DNA from: Candidatus Wallbacteria bacterium
GTDB taxonomy: Bacteria > Muiribacteriota > UBA6191 > JACPRK01
Assembly (NCBI GenBank): GCA_016213845.1
Contig: JACQZN010000017.1
Location: 1 to 64,000 of the forward strand
DNA length: 64,000 nt
Reading direction: 5' to 3'
Position numbers and translations under genes: made by a program. Positions 34,440 through 43,277 of this stretch are shown piece after piece (position 1 is the stretch's first letter; the number at the start of each line of letters is the position of its first letter). A model generated the notes under the pieces. The model did not search any database. It worked only from the letters and a program-made list of their open reading frames with translations, and was not told the DNA's origin.

Positions 34440-35858
34440 ATGGCCACCCCAGACTCCGAGCGACGCATCCGCGTCTGGTCCGGGCTCCTCGGTCTGGCGT
34501 TCTTCGTGTTCCTGTGGCCGGGGAACGCCTCGATCCCGCGCCCGCAGTCCGAGGCGCTGGCGCTGCTCGTGCTGATGGCCTGGTGGTGGGTTTCGGAAGC
34601 TCTGCCGATCCACTGGACGGCGCTGGCGCCGCTGGCCGTGTTTCCCGCCCTCACCATCCACTCGGGACTGGGCGCCAACTTCGAGCTCGTGGCGCGGCCG
34701 TACCTGGACCCCAACATCTTTCTGTTCCTGGGCGGCATGCTGCTGGGGGCCGGCCTGGAGGCCCACGGTCTCCACAAGCGGATCGCCCTCGGCATCATGG
34801 TAAGGGTCGGTACCGACCGGCTGCCGCTCGGGTTCCTGCTTTCGACGGCCTTCATCTCGCTGTGGATCTCGAACACGGCGGCAGCAGTGATGATGCTCCC
34901 GATCGGACTGGCCGTGCTCTCGGAGCTGGAGCGCCGCGAGGGGCGGCGAATGGCGATCCTGGGACAGGCGGTGATGCTGGCGATTGCGTATGGCGCAAAC
35001 CTGGGCGGCATCGGGACCAAGATCGGAACCGCGCCGAACGTCCAGCTGACGGGCTTCGTCTCGCGCCGGTTCGGGACGGAGATCGGCTTCGTCGACTACC
35101 TGGCGATAGGCCTGCCGTTCGTGGCGATCTTCCTGCCGGTCGCAGCGCTGGCGCTTCACTGGCTCTCCCGGGGGGAGCGCCCGACCGCCTATTCCAGGGA
35201 CGTCCTCGTGACCGAGCTGGCCTCGATGGGATCCATGGGGCCCGGCGAGCGCAAGGCGGGCGGGTTCTTCCTGCTGGCCTGCGTGCTCTGGATCGCGGGG
35301 AAGCCGTTGAAGGATTTGCTGGGACTGGGTATCGACCCCGACCCGATCGTGTCGATGGGGGTCGCGTCGATGCTCTTTGCGACCGGAGTGCTCGGATGGA
35401 GGGCACTCGGCAATGTCTCCTGGAGCGTGCTGGTGCTGCTGGGCGGCAGCTTCGCGCTGGCCGGCGTGGTGAAGCAGAGCGGACTGGCAGACCTGGGTGC
35501 GCAACAGCTCGCAGCCGCGGCAACGCTGCCACCGCTGGTGCTGATGATGGCCGTGACGCTTTCGACCGTGCTGCTGAGCGCGTTCAGCTCGAACACGGCC
35601 ACGACGCAGGTGATGCTGGAGGTCGTATCCAGCGCCCTCTCCCGCTTCGACGCGCGGCCGCTGGCGTATCTGGCCGGGGTTTCGATCAGCGCCAGCTGCG
35701 ATTTCATGCTCCCGGCCGGCACGCCGCCGAACGCGGTCGTTTTCGGCAGCGGCTATGTTCGGCTTCCCGTGATGGCCGGGGTGGGCGCTCTGCTCGACCT
35801 GGCGGCAGCGCTCGCGGCCGCGCTGTGGTGCCACTTCGGCGTGGCGAGGTGGCTCTGA
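34440..35858 (+). CDS. DASS-family (SLC13/CitT) sodium:carboxylate or anion symporter
   Basis: An inner-membrane transporter with about 11-12 transmembrane segments, 472 residues from the ATG at 34440. It holds the two conserved SNT motifs of the divalent-anion/sodium symporter family: LWISNTAAAVMMLP and FSSNTATTQVM. Near the C-terminus stands SASCDFMLPAGTPPNAVVFG, matching the family signature. It probably imports di- or tricarboxylates with sodium; substrate type cannot be read from the sequence. An alternative start lies at 34392 (488 residues). I prefer 34440 because TACGCT stands 6 bp before it, as in other probable leaderless genes here. The next gene starts 39 bp downstream. Confidence 0.9.
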   Translation: MATPDSERRIRVWSGLLGLAFFVFLWPGNASIPRPQSEALALLVLMAWWWVSEALPIHWTALAPLAVFPALTIHSGLGANFELVARPYLDPNIFLFLGGMLLGAGLEAHGLHKRIALGIMVRVGTDRLPLGFLLSTAFISLWISNTAAAVMMLPIGLAVLSELERREGRRMAILGQAVMLAIAYGANLGGIGTKIGTAPNVQLTGFVSRRFGTEIGFVDYLAIGLPFVAIFLPVAALALHWLSRGERPTAYSRDVLVTELASMGSMGPGERKAGGFFLLACVLWIAGKPLKDLLGLGIDPDPIVSMGVASMLFATGVLGWRALGNVSWSVLVLLGGSFALAGVVKQSGLADLGAQQLAAAATLPPLVLMMAVTLSTVLLSAFSSNTATTQVMLEVVSSALSRFDARPLAYLAGVSISASCDFMLPAGTPPNAVVFGSGYVRLPVMAGVGALLDLAAALAAALWCHFGVARWL

Positions 35859-35897
35859 TTTGACGATCGGGCGGGCGCAGCGTTAAGGAGCGGGTGT

Positions 35898-38066
35898 ATG
35901 ACTCCGGCGCGCGCCTGGTCGTGGTTCATCGTATTGCTCGTTTCCCTCCCGGGCCTGGGGCTCGGCGGGGAGCGAGAGGAGTGGCTCGAGCGATTGCGCG
36001 CGGCTGCCCGGCGCGCGACCACGCTCGAAGGGCTTCGGTCCGCGACGCGCAGCCTGGAAGAGGACGGGGAAGGACCCGCGGCCGCGCGGCTGCGACGGCT
36101 CGAGAAATCTCTCCCCACGCCGGAACCCGCCCTGCCCCTGCTGCTCGGGAGTGTGCTCTCGGGACCTGCGCTGGCGCGGCAGCTCGACGCTCTGGCCAAG
36201 GTGCGCTTCGACGTGCTGCCCGCAGACACCCGGCTTCTCTTGCGCGAGGAGATCGGTGCCTACAGAGGAACGATGGCCACGACTTCCGAGGCAGGCTACG
36301 ACCCGGCGGTCGCCGTCATCGACCCCTCGGCACCCCACTCGATGGAGGACGCCGGCGCGTACGTCGAGCACCACGTCGGCGGGCATGTGCTGGCCGCGGC
36401 CCGCGACTGGGGCTGGCCTGTGGAGCTGCACGAGGGTCCGTCCGGGTTGGCCTTCCGTTCGCTCAGGCAGCGCGGCTACTCGGGTTTCGTCTTGCTGACG
36501 GCGCCCAGCCTGGGGCTTCCCGACACCGACGGGTTCGTGGCCGCCTTCCAGACCGACGGGCACGGCCGGTGGCGGAGGCCCGTACTGGCTTACGCGGGCG
36601 CACTCGGGCGCGACCGGTTCCTCCACGCGCAGGCGCTGCTGAGACTGGGAGGCGTGCCCGCCGCGAACGTATCGCGCTTCCACCACGGCCATCGCCCGCA
36701 GGACGTGCTCGCAGGACTCGATTACCCCGCCGGCTCCTCCGAGGACATTGCCGCCATCGGTTTCAGCCCGGGACCGATCCGGGAGCTGCTGAAAGCTGGC
36801 GGTTCCAGTGAACGTTCCGAGCCGGTCGCCGGCCCCGCGCCCTTCGTTGCACCGCGCCTGCTCAGGTTCCGTGACCGATCGGGCCGCTGGCGCCGCATGC
36901 TGCTCCTGGCAGGACTCTGGGGCGACGTCGCACGCGCCGCTGGACGCCGGCTCGCCGAGCTCGGCTACAGGCGACTGCTCGTCTTCGGAATCGCCGGCGG
37001 CCTCTCGCCCGGCGCCTCGGTCGGTGACATCCATCGCGCCGCCAGCGCCACGACCGCGGAAGGCGGGGATGCCGGCCCTCTGGCGCCCTGGCTCGAGATC
37101 CCACCGGATGCCGGCGTGCTTTCCGCCCGTGTCATCGGTACCTTCTCCCCCCTCACCGAGACCCGCGCCACGATCCGCGACTGGCAGGCACGCGGCTTCA
37201 CCACGGTCGAGATGGAGCTGCCCAGGTTTCTCCAGGGAGTGGCCGACTCGGGCCGGCAGGGCATCGCAGTCGACGCCCTTTCCATCGTCAGCGACGTCCC
37301 GGGCGCGGGAGCCGGACAGACGCTCGAATCCCGCTACCACAATCGCGAGCACATCGCCGCCGCGGGGTCACGGTGCATCCGATGGCTGCTCGACACGCTC
37401 GGCGCGACGCGGGTGGAGCCGCTCGGCGCACCGCTGCCGGGCAGCCGCCGCGTTGGCCTCTACACGGGGACCTTCGACCCGCCCCACGAGGGACACCTGA
37501 AGCTGGCGCGCATGGCCGTGGAGACCCTTGGGCTGGAGCGGCTCTACTTCCTGCCGAACGCCGTCCCGCCGCACAAGCCGAACGCGACGCCCTTCCGCGC
37601 CCGCTGCGAGATGCTCTGGGCGGCCATCCAGTCGGAACCCCGGTTCGAGATGTTGGCCGATCCCGAAACCCGCCGCGAGTACGCCGCGCGCGGCCCCGCG
37701 GGATTGATCCGTCTGATGCATGAGCGGCTGGGGCCAACGGTCACGCTCGTGCAAGTGATGGGAGCCGATTCGTTCGTCGGGCTCTCCCGCAAGCAGGGTG
37801 TGCTGGCACAGGCGCTGGCCGACCACGAGATGGCGGTCTTCCTGAGATACGGAACCCCGGACGGCGAGGTGCGCGCCGCGGCCGCTCGAGCCCCGGGGAA
37901 GGTCACCGTGCTAGGCGAACCCTCCAGCACTCCAGCCAGCTCCACGCAGGTGCGCACGCTCTTGCGCCAGGGGCAGCCGGTCAGCCAGTGGCTGGCACCG
38001 GCCGCCGAGAGGGTCGCACGCCGCTGGAGGCTGTACGGCTCGAGCTCTGTCCCGGCCGAAGACTGA
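35898..38066 (+). CDS. Predicted exported fusion: unknown N-domain, nucleosidase-like (PNP/MTAN) and NadD-like nucleotidyltransferase
   Basis: 722 residues in one frame. An N-terminal signal peptide (MTPARAWSWFIVLLVSLPGL) is followed by an unassigned domain (about 25-330). A nucleoside phosphorylase/MTA-SAH-nucleosidase-like domain comes next (about 333-505; LLVFGIAGGLSPGASVGDI, VEMELP at about 437 and SIVSDVPG). Finally there is a complete nicotinate-nucleotide adenylyltransferase-like domain (519-715; LYTGTFDPPHEGHL, FLPNAVPPHKP and SSTQVRTLLRQG). NadD makes deamido-NAD from NaMN and ATP in the cytoplasm, so joining it to an export signal is unusual. All key motifs of both enzyme-like domains are present. 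It could be an anchored cytoplasmic enzyme, an exported NAD-active protein, or a protein given a false signal peptide by the start choice. Confidence 0.82.
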   Translation: MTPARAWSWFIVLLVSLPGLGLGGEREEWLERLRAAARRATTLEGLRSATRSLEEDGEGPAAARLRRLEKSLPTPEPALPLLLGSVLSGPALARQLDALAKVRFDVLPADTRLLLREEIGAYRGTMATTSEAGYDPAVAVIDPSAPHSMEDAGAYVEHHVGGHVLAAARDWGWPVELHEGPSGLAFRSLRQRGYSGFVLLTAPSLGLPDTDGFVAAFQTDGHGRWRRPVLAYAGALGRDRFLHAQALLRLGGVPAANVSRFHHGHRPQDVLAGLDYPAGSSEDIAAIGFSPGPIRELLKAGGSSERSEPVAGPAPFVAPRLLRFRDRSGRWRRMLLLAGLWGDVARAAGRRLAELGYRRLLVFGIAGGLSPGASVGDIHRAASATTAEGGDAGPLAPWLEIPPDAGVLSARVIGTFSPLTETRATIRDWQARGFTTVEMELPRFLQGVADSGRQGIAVDALSIVSDVPGAGAGQTLESRYHNREHIAAAGSRCIRWLLDTLGATRVEPLGAPLPGSRRVGLYTGTFDPPHEGHLKLARMAVETLGLERLYFLPNAVPPHKPNATPFRARCEMLWAAIQSEPRFEMLADPETRREYAARGPAGLIRLMHERLGPTVTLVQVMGADSFVGLSRKQGVLAQALADHEMAVFLRYGTPDGEVRAAAARAPGKVTVLGEPSSTPASSTQVRTLLRQGQPVSQWLAPAAERVARRWRLYGSSSVPAED

Positions 38067-38096
38067 CCCCGCCTTCGTCTCCCCCGCCCCAGCGCC

Positions 38097-39074
38097 TCAG
38101 ACGGTCTCGCCCTCGGCGATGAGCTCGGAACCGCCTGCGACACGCGGGGCCGGAGGCGCGCTGCGAGACCGGCTCTGGGTTGCGGCGATGACGGCACCGA
38201 TCGTGATGGTGGCCCCGAGAAGAGTGGTTGGACCCAACGGCTCTCCCAGCACCAGAACCCCCAGCGCCACGGCCACGACCGGGTTCACGTACGCATAGGT
38301 CACGACCAGGCTGGGCCGGGCGTTCACCAGCAGCCAGCTGTACGCGCTGAAGGCCAGCAGCGACCCGCCGACAACCAGGTACGCCCAGGCGGCCCAACCT
38401 GCCAGCGGAACGCGAGCGGGCTCAAGAGTGGCCAGCTCGCCATTCAGCGACGCGATGGTCAACAGCCCCGTGCCGCCCGCCACCATCTCGATGGCCGACG
38501 CGACGAGCACGGACTTCGGCATCGCCCCGTGGCGCCCGATCGTGCTCCCCAGCGACCAGGACATCGCCGCGGCGACCAGCGCCGCCACGCCCGAGATGCT
38601 CGACGCCTTTCCCGAGGAGAGCTGCGGGCTCACCAGGATGGCGATCCCCGCCAGGCCCAACAGAAGCCAGAGCGCGTCCGTCAGCCCCAATCGCTCCCCT
38701 CCCGGGACGAGCGACTCCATCGACATCAGCCAGAGCGGAGTCGTGCAGATGATGAGCGCCGTCAGCCCCGAATCCACCGTCTGCTCGGCCCAGCAGACCA
38801 GGCCGTTGCCGAACACCAGGAGGATGACCCCGACCAGGGACGCCGTGGCCCACTGGACCCACTGGCGAGGCCAGCTCTCGCGCCGGGCCAGACTGATGAG
38901 CGCCAGCACCAGGCCCGCGACCAGGAACCGAGTGCCGGCCAGCGTCGCGGGCGGCAAGGCCTCGACGCCGACGCGGATGGCCAGGTATGTGGAACCCCAG
39001 ACGAAGTAGAGCAGCGACAAGGCCACTCCCGTTCGCAAGCGATGACTGGTGCTGCTCAATCCGGGTCCTCTCAC
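38097..39074 (-). CDS. EamA/DMT-family transporter
   Basis: 325 residues with ten predicted transmembrane segments in two EamA repeats. The N-terminal YFVWGSTYLAIRVGVEALPP is characteristic of drug/metabolite exporters of the RhaT/YedA group. It would export a small metabolite across the inner membrane; the substrate is unknown. The start is GTG at 39074, overlapping the cytochrome stop codon as GTGA, so translation is coupled to the cytochrome gene. It is the last gene of a run of seven minus-strand genes starting at 44787. Confidence 0.88.
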   Translation of the reverse strand: MRGPGLSSTSHRLRTGVALSLLYFVWGSTYLAIRVGVEALPPATLAGTRFLVAGLVLALISLARRESWPRQWVQWATASLVGVILLVFGNGLVCWAEQTVDSGLTALIICTTPLWLMSMESLVPGGERLGLTDALWLLLGLAGIAILVSPQLSSGKASSISGVAALVAAAMSWSLGSTIGRHGAMPKSVLVASAIEMVAGGTGLLTIASLNGELATLEPARVPLAGWAAWAYLVVGGSLLAFSAYSWLLVNARPSLVVTYAYVNPVVAVALGVLVLGEPLGPTTLLGATITIGAVIAATQSRSRSAPPAPRVAGGSELIAEGETV

Positions 39075-39526
39075 TTTGCCGGCTTGCCCGCCGGCCGGCG
39101 CAATGTCTGTAGGACGGTCTCCGGAAGCGCGTAGTGCGTGACCAGGTACGAGACCAGCGCCAGGAGGTCCTCAGAGGCCGGCTCGAGGACCGGCCCTTGG
39201 ATGCGGCTCTCGTCGCCGATACAGTGATTGATTTTCTCCACGAGCCGCTCGGACTCGCGCTTGAGCGCATCGCGCGAGAAGGCGGCGCTCGCGTCGGAGC
39301 CGTGGCAGTCCGCGCACGATTTCCCGCTGCGCCCAAGAACGTCCATGCCCTCGAAGAGCGCCCTGCCGAGAACGAAGTCGCGACGTTGAACGGCGCCCAG
39401 CCCGGGCGGGGGCGGTGGCGGGCGATAGGTCCCCGACGCCGAGGCGGCAGACGCAGCGAACGCGATCAGACCCAGGAGAGCGGCCAACCCCGGGCCCCGC
39501 ATCGATGCGCAGCGTCTAGAACTCAT
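39071..39526 (-). CDS. Small exported c-type cytochrome (SoxA-like features)
   Basis: 151 residues with a signal peptide (cleavage near ASA-SG) and one haem-binding site, CADCH (Cys71, Cys74, His75). No methionine follows the haem motif, so the sixth ligand is not Met; His101 or Cys102 in KINHCIGD are candidates, and that motif resembles SoxA-type cytochromes. It acts in the periplasm as an electron carrier or redox subunit. The start overlaps the outer-membrane barrel gene by 11 bp, and its stop overlaps the transporter start. Sulphur oxidation is a weak inference because no other sox gene is visible. Confidence 0.8.
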   Translation of the reverse strand: MSSRRCASMRGPGLAALLGLIAFAASAASASGTYRPPPPPPGLGAVQRRDFVLGRALFEGMDVLGRSGKSCADCHGSDASAAFSRDALKRESERLVEKINHCIGDESRIQGPVLEPASEDLLALVSYLVTHYALPETVLQTLRRPAGKPAK

Positions 39527-40367
39527 GGCTGATCGAGATTCCCATGAGGTCCTGGAACCCAGTGTTGCGCGTCGACACCTGCGTGGCCAGGAAGAGGCTC
39601 GCGTCCCACTCCGAGGTCAGCCGGTAGCCGATGCCCGCTCCGAGCAGCGTGAAGTCTTCGTCCACCGCCGGGAAGGGCGCGCGCCCCTCGATGGCTGCAC
39701 GGGTCAGGAAGGCCGGGGAGAGAAGACCCAAGCCCGAGGTCTGCTCCACGCGCTGAGCGAAGACGCGCCCCGCGGCCCGGCCCCGAAGCGGCAGACCCAG
39801 CTCTCCGTAGAGCAATCGCTCGTCGCCAGGCTCTCCGCGGCGGCTGCGGAACGCCGCTTCAACGGTCCAGTACGAAAAGAAGGTCCCTGCGTCCAGGAGC
39901 TTGCCAGCCGAAACTCGAAACTCCAGGTCATCCTGACCATCGCCCGGAGCCGAGAAGTTGGAGGTCGGATAGGACCTGAGCGGAGTCTTGAGCTCGAGCA
40001 TCGCGGAGAGACTGACCGGCTCACCAGCCTCCTCGCGCCAGAGCCGGTACTTCAGTGCAGCGCGCGCGTCGCCCCAGCCGTCATAGTCGGCGGCAGGATT
40101 GGCGCTCTGCTCGTTGGCAGCCCGCGTCGCCGAAGCCGAAACCTCGAGGCGATCGGTGAGGCCGTGCGCCGCGCTCAGCTCCAGAGCTCTGAACCGGACT
40201 GCCGGCACCGGCCGGCGCGTGCCGTCGAAGGCATGAATCTCATCGAAGCCGGCCGCCAGTGCCGTCATCCCCAGGCGGCTTCGTCCCGGCGCCAGCGTCC
40301 ATGGGCCCGCGACCGCTGCCGTTGCGAGCGTCGCCGCAAGGGCCAGCGCCAGAAGCGCGCGAATCAT
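39516..40367 (-). CDS. Outer-membrane beta-barrel protein
   Basis: 283 residues with a signal peptide (MIRALLALALAATLATAAVA) and a mature domain made of alternating amphipathic strands (about 12). It ends in ISISHEF, a C-terminal Phe typical of BAM-assembled barrels. The pattern is like MetA-pathway/transporter-type small barrels. It overlaps the cytochrome gene downstream by 11 bp, suggesting a barrel-cytochrome pair; whether they form an outer-membrane electron conduit is speculative because the cytochrome has only one haem. AAGGAGG stands about 9 nt before the ATG. Confidence 0.82.
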   Translation of the reverse strand: MIRALLALALAATLATAAVAGPWTLAPGRSRLGMTALAAGFDEIHAFDGTRRPVPAVRFRALELSAAHGLTDRLEVSASATRAANEQSANPAADYDGWGDARAALKYRLWREEAGEPVSLSAMLELKTPLRSYPTSNFSAPGDGQDDLEFRVSAGKLLDAGTFFSYWTVEAAFRSRRGEPGDERLLYGELGLPLRGRAAGRVFAQRVEQTSGLGLLSPAFLTRAAIEGRAPFPAVDEDFTLLGAGIGYRLTSEWDASLFLATQVSTRNTGFQDLMGISISHEF

Positions 40368-40434
40368 GTGCCTGAGACCTCCTTACCGTCGTGCCGAGAG
40401 GCCCGGAATGGTAGCGCATGGCACGGGTCGAGGT

Positions 40435-41715
40435 CTACCGGAAACTGCGCCTGCGAATTCTGCCAACCAGGCCGGCGGCCGCGAGCGCCAGGGGCGGGCC
40501 GTACTCGAGGGGGCGGATCCACCAGAGATCGCAGCCGTTCAGATAGTAGGCATACGCCACGCTCGACGTTGCCATCAGCAGCAACCATGGGCGCGACGGC
40601 AGGAAAGGCACCAGCGGCGCGAGCCAGCAGAGGTACCAGACCTGCGCGGCGGGCGTGAAGAGGAAGAGCGAGCCCAGCACGGCGAGCGAACCGGAGATTC
40701 GCTGGCGCGCTTCGGCGCCATGGCGAATCCGCCACCATGCCCCCACGGCAAAGGGCATGGCCACACCCACGGCTCGAGGCAGCCAGCCGGGGCCCTGGGC
40801 AAGCAGAGCCGAGAGCACGGGAAACAGAGAACCGTTGAACTCCCAGTGGAGTCCGTAGGTCCGAATTCCATCCAGCAAGAGCTCGCCGGCGTCCCGGTAG
40901 GGAAGGTAACCGGCGCAAACGACCGCGGCGGCGATCAACCACTGCCGCAAGCCACGAAGCACCAGAGGCGCCAGCACCGCCGGATAGAGCTTGGCGAGCG
41001 TTCCCAGCCCCAGGGCCGCCGCCCCCAGAAGCGCGAATCTGCCGCCGGGCTCGGCTCCTGCGTCTTCGCGGACCCAGCACCAGACAGCCGCCGCGACGAG
41101 GAACACGGCCAGACCGTCGATGTGGCCGCTGTTGGCCAGTTCCTTCACGACGAGAGGATTCCAGGCGTAGAGCAAGACTTGCCGCCGAGGAATGCCGAGC
41201 CCTCCGAGCGCATCGGCGATGAGCGCCATCGTGGCGATGTCCAGCAGTACCAGGAGCACCCGGATTCCGAGCGACCGCCCGCCGGCCAGCGCTGCCCCCG
41301 CCCGGAACAGCCACTGCGCGGCGGGCGGGTAGACAGTGCGGACGGTGGGATAGGAGACGCGGCCCCAATCATCGTCGCGCAGCTCTTCCAGCGCCAGCGA
41401 AGCGGGCGGGTGAAGGTAGGGGTTCACCCCGCTGGCGCCGACCCGGGCGTCCCAGGCGTAACGGTAAAAATCATCGTCGAGCATCGGCTCCCCGACGAGT
41501 GCGACGAGCCGCAAGGCGATGCCGATCGCGAGAATCCGAGCCGTGTCCGAAGTTTCGCCGGTCCTTCGAAGTACGCGCGCAACTGCTACCGCCCAGAGCA
41601 GGCTGCTCGTCGCCATGAGCGCCAGGAACACGGGTACGGACTGCGCGCCCAGCGACGACCAGGCCAAGAGGCCGTGAGCGCCCACGCACGCCCAACCGAG
41701 AGTCCAGAGGGACAT
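40435..41715 (-). CDS. GT-C family glycosyltransferase (polyprenol-linked mannosyltransferase-like)
   Basis: 426 residues with about 11 transmembrane helices. The first periplasmic loop carries the acidic motif LDDDFYRYAWDARV (Asp80-Asp82) followed by GASGVNPY, as in GT87-like, polyprenyl-phosphate-sugar-dependent mannosyltransferases. Another loop has YPTVRTVYPPAAQWLF. It would transfer a sugar from a lipid carrier to a glycan or lipid at the outer face of the inner membrane. It follows a histidine kinase gene by 17 bp, so the two are likely co-transcribed. Donor and acceptor are unknown. Confidence 0.83.
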   Translation of the reverse strand: MSLWTLGWACVGAHGLLAWSSLGAQSVPVFLALMATSSLLWAVAVARVLRRTGETSDTARILAIGIALRLVALVGEPMLDDDFYRYAWDARVGASGVNPYLHPPASLALEELRDDDWGRVSYPTVRTVYPPAAQWLFRAGAALAGGRSLGIRVLLVLLDIATMALIADALGGLGIPRRQVLLYAWNPLVVKELANSGHIDGLAVFLVAAAVWCWVREDAGAEPGGRFALLGAAALGLGTLAKLYPAVLAPLVLRGLRQWLIAAAVVCAGYLPYRDAGELLLDGIRTYGLHWEFNGSLFPVLSALLAQGPGWLPRAVGVAMPFAVGAWWRIRHGAEARQRISGSLAVLGSLFLFTPAAQVWYLCWLAPLVPFLPSRPWLLLMATSSVAYAYYLNGCDLWWIRPLEYGPPLALAAAGLVGRIRRRSFR

Positions 41716-41732
41716 CTTCGGGCGGCGGGGCC

Positions 41733-43187
41733 TCAGCCGGCGGCCGGCTTGGGGGAAGGAGCCGCCGGGGCTCGGGGCAGCTCCACCGAGAAGGTCGTGC
41801 CGGATCCGGCCGCCGTCTCGAAGCGGACGGAGCCGCCGTGCGCGTCGGCCACGCTCTTCACGATCGCCAGACCCAGGCCGGTCCCACCTGACTTCCCGTG
41901 AGTCGCGAAGGGCTGAAACAGCCGCTCGGCGACTTCAGGCGGGATTCCGGGGCCCTCGTCGCGTACGGTTAGCTTCCACCGCTCGGCCTCGACCGAGCAG
42001 CCGAGCTCGACCGTCTTGCCGGACCCGACGGCCTCGATCGCGTTCTTTCCCAGGTTGTAGAGCACGCGCCGGAGCTTGTCGGCGTCGCCCGAAACCTGCT
42101 GCTCGCTCGTCGGGCCGCGAGCCAGCCGGACGGCGCGCCTTGCGGCCACGGGCGCCAGATCGGCAAGGACGTCGTCGACCAAGGACGAGGCCGCAAACGA
42201 TGAGAAGGCGAGCGTGTGACGGCCTCGAGTGAACTCCAGCACGTCCTGGCACATCGCCTCCATCCGCCGCCCCTGCTCGACGATTCGCGTCGCCATCTTG
42301 GCCCGCTCCTGCGGCTCCTCCTCGCCCGGCAGGAGCTCGGCATTGCCCGAGATCACCTGGATCGGTCCCCGCAGATCGTGCACGAGAGAGCCGGCCATCT
42401 GCCCCACGACGGCCAACCGTTCATTCATCCGGGCCCGCTGGATTGCCTCCCGCATGACCCCGAAATGCCTCGCCAGTCTGCCGATCTCATCAGGCGCGTC
42501 CTTCGGCAGCTCCCGCTCGTTGTCGCCCGCCGCAGCCGCGTCCACGGCTGCTGTCAACTCCTGCAGCGGCTGCGCCAGCCGCGTCGACAGTCGACGCGCC
42601 AGCAGGAAGGTGACCGTCAGGCCGACCCACGTGAACAGCAAGAACTCGAGCAGCTCGCGCCAGAGCTGGTCCAGCACCTGTTGCACTCGGTAGTCGGCTT
42701 CGAGCAGCGCCACGACCCGGCCCAGGGAGTCGCGAATCGGAGCGTAGGCCGAGACCCACTGTCCGAACATGTCCCCATAGACACCGGTGGTCACCACTTC
42801 GCCGCGATCGAACACGGGCTCCATCTCGGGTCTGAGCTTGTAAGGAAGGCCGATCTCCCAGTCTTGATTCGTCCGGATGATGAATCGAGTCCGGATGCCG
42901 ACCTTTTGCAGCGTGTAGATCTCCGTAGCCAGGCCGTTGGCGTCCTGCACCGTCTTCAGGTAGCGCGAGAGCTTCTCGTAGTTGGGGCACCGCCGATCGA
43001 GACAGCCGTTCAGCTCGGCGTGCGCGTCGCCGTCGATGGCCGCTGCGGCGGTCACCACGATGGCGCGCAACCGGTCCGTGCTCAGCCGCACCACGTGCCC
43101 GGACTCCCTGTAGAAATGCAGCAGATCGATGATGAGTGCGAAGACGAAAACCAGGCCGACTGCCAGCCCGACGATTCTCCGACGCAT
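41733..43187 (-). CDS. Membrane sensor histidine kinase (dCACHE/HAMP type)
   Basis: 484 residues. Two transmembrane helices (about 5-24 and 180-198) flank a periplasmic sensor of about 150 residues containing two cysteines (NGCLDRRCPNYEKL) and VSAYAPIRDSLGRVVALLEAD, typical of a CACHE-like ligand domain. HAMP follows (199-250), then HisKA with SLVHDLRGPI (His270). The ATPase domain has NLGKNAIEAV, DEGPGIP and KSGGTGLGLAI. All catalytic boxes are intact. The partner response regulator is not adjacent. It sits between a DMT transporter and a GT-C glycosyltransferase in a minus-strand run, so a link to envelope glycans is possible but unproven. Confidence 0.9.
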   Translation of the reverse strand: MRRRIVGLAVGLVFVFALIIDLLHFYRESGHVVRLSTDRLRAIVVTAAAAIDGDAHAELNGCLDRRCPNYEKLSRYLKTVQDANGLATEIYTLQKVGIRTRFIIRTNQDWEIGLPYKLRPEMEPVFDRGEVVTTGVYGDMFGQWVSAYAPIRDSLGRVVALLEADYRVQQVLDQLWRELLEFLLFTWVGLTVTFLLARRLSTRLAQPLQELTAAVDAAAAGDNERELPKDAPDEIGRLARHFGVMREAIQRARMNERLAVVGQMAGSLVHDLRGPIQVISGNAELLPGEEEPQERAKMATRIVEQGRRMEAMCQDVLEFTRGRHTLAFSSFAASSLVDDVLADLAPVAARRAVRLARGPTSEQQVSGDADKLRRVLYNLGKNAIEAVGSGKTVELGCSVEAERWKLTVRDEGPGIPPEVAERLFQPFATHGKSGGTGLGLAIVKSVADAHGGSVRFETAAGSGTTFSVELPRAPAAPSPKPAAG

Positions 43188-43277
43188 GTGCCAGTCGCTC
43201 GCGTCCCGAGCCGTCCCTGCCCGGTCCGGCCTTTCGCGACGCCTCCCTTCGCCGCCGAGTCTACCAGGAAGCCCGGG

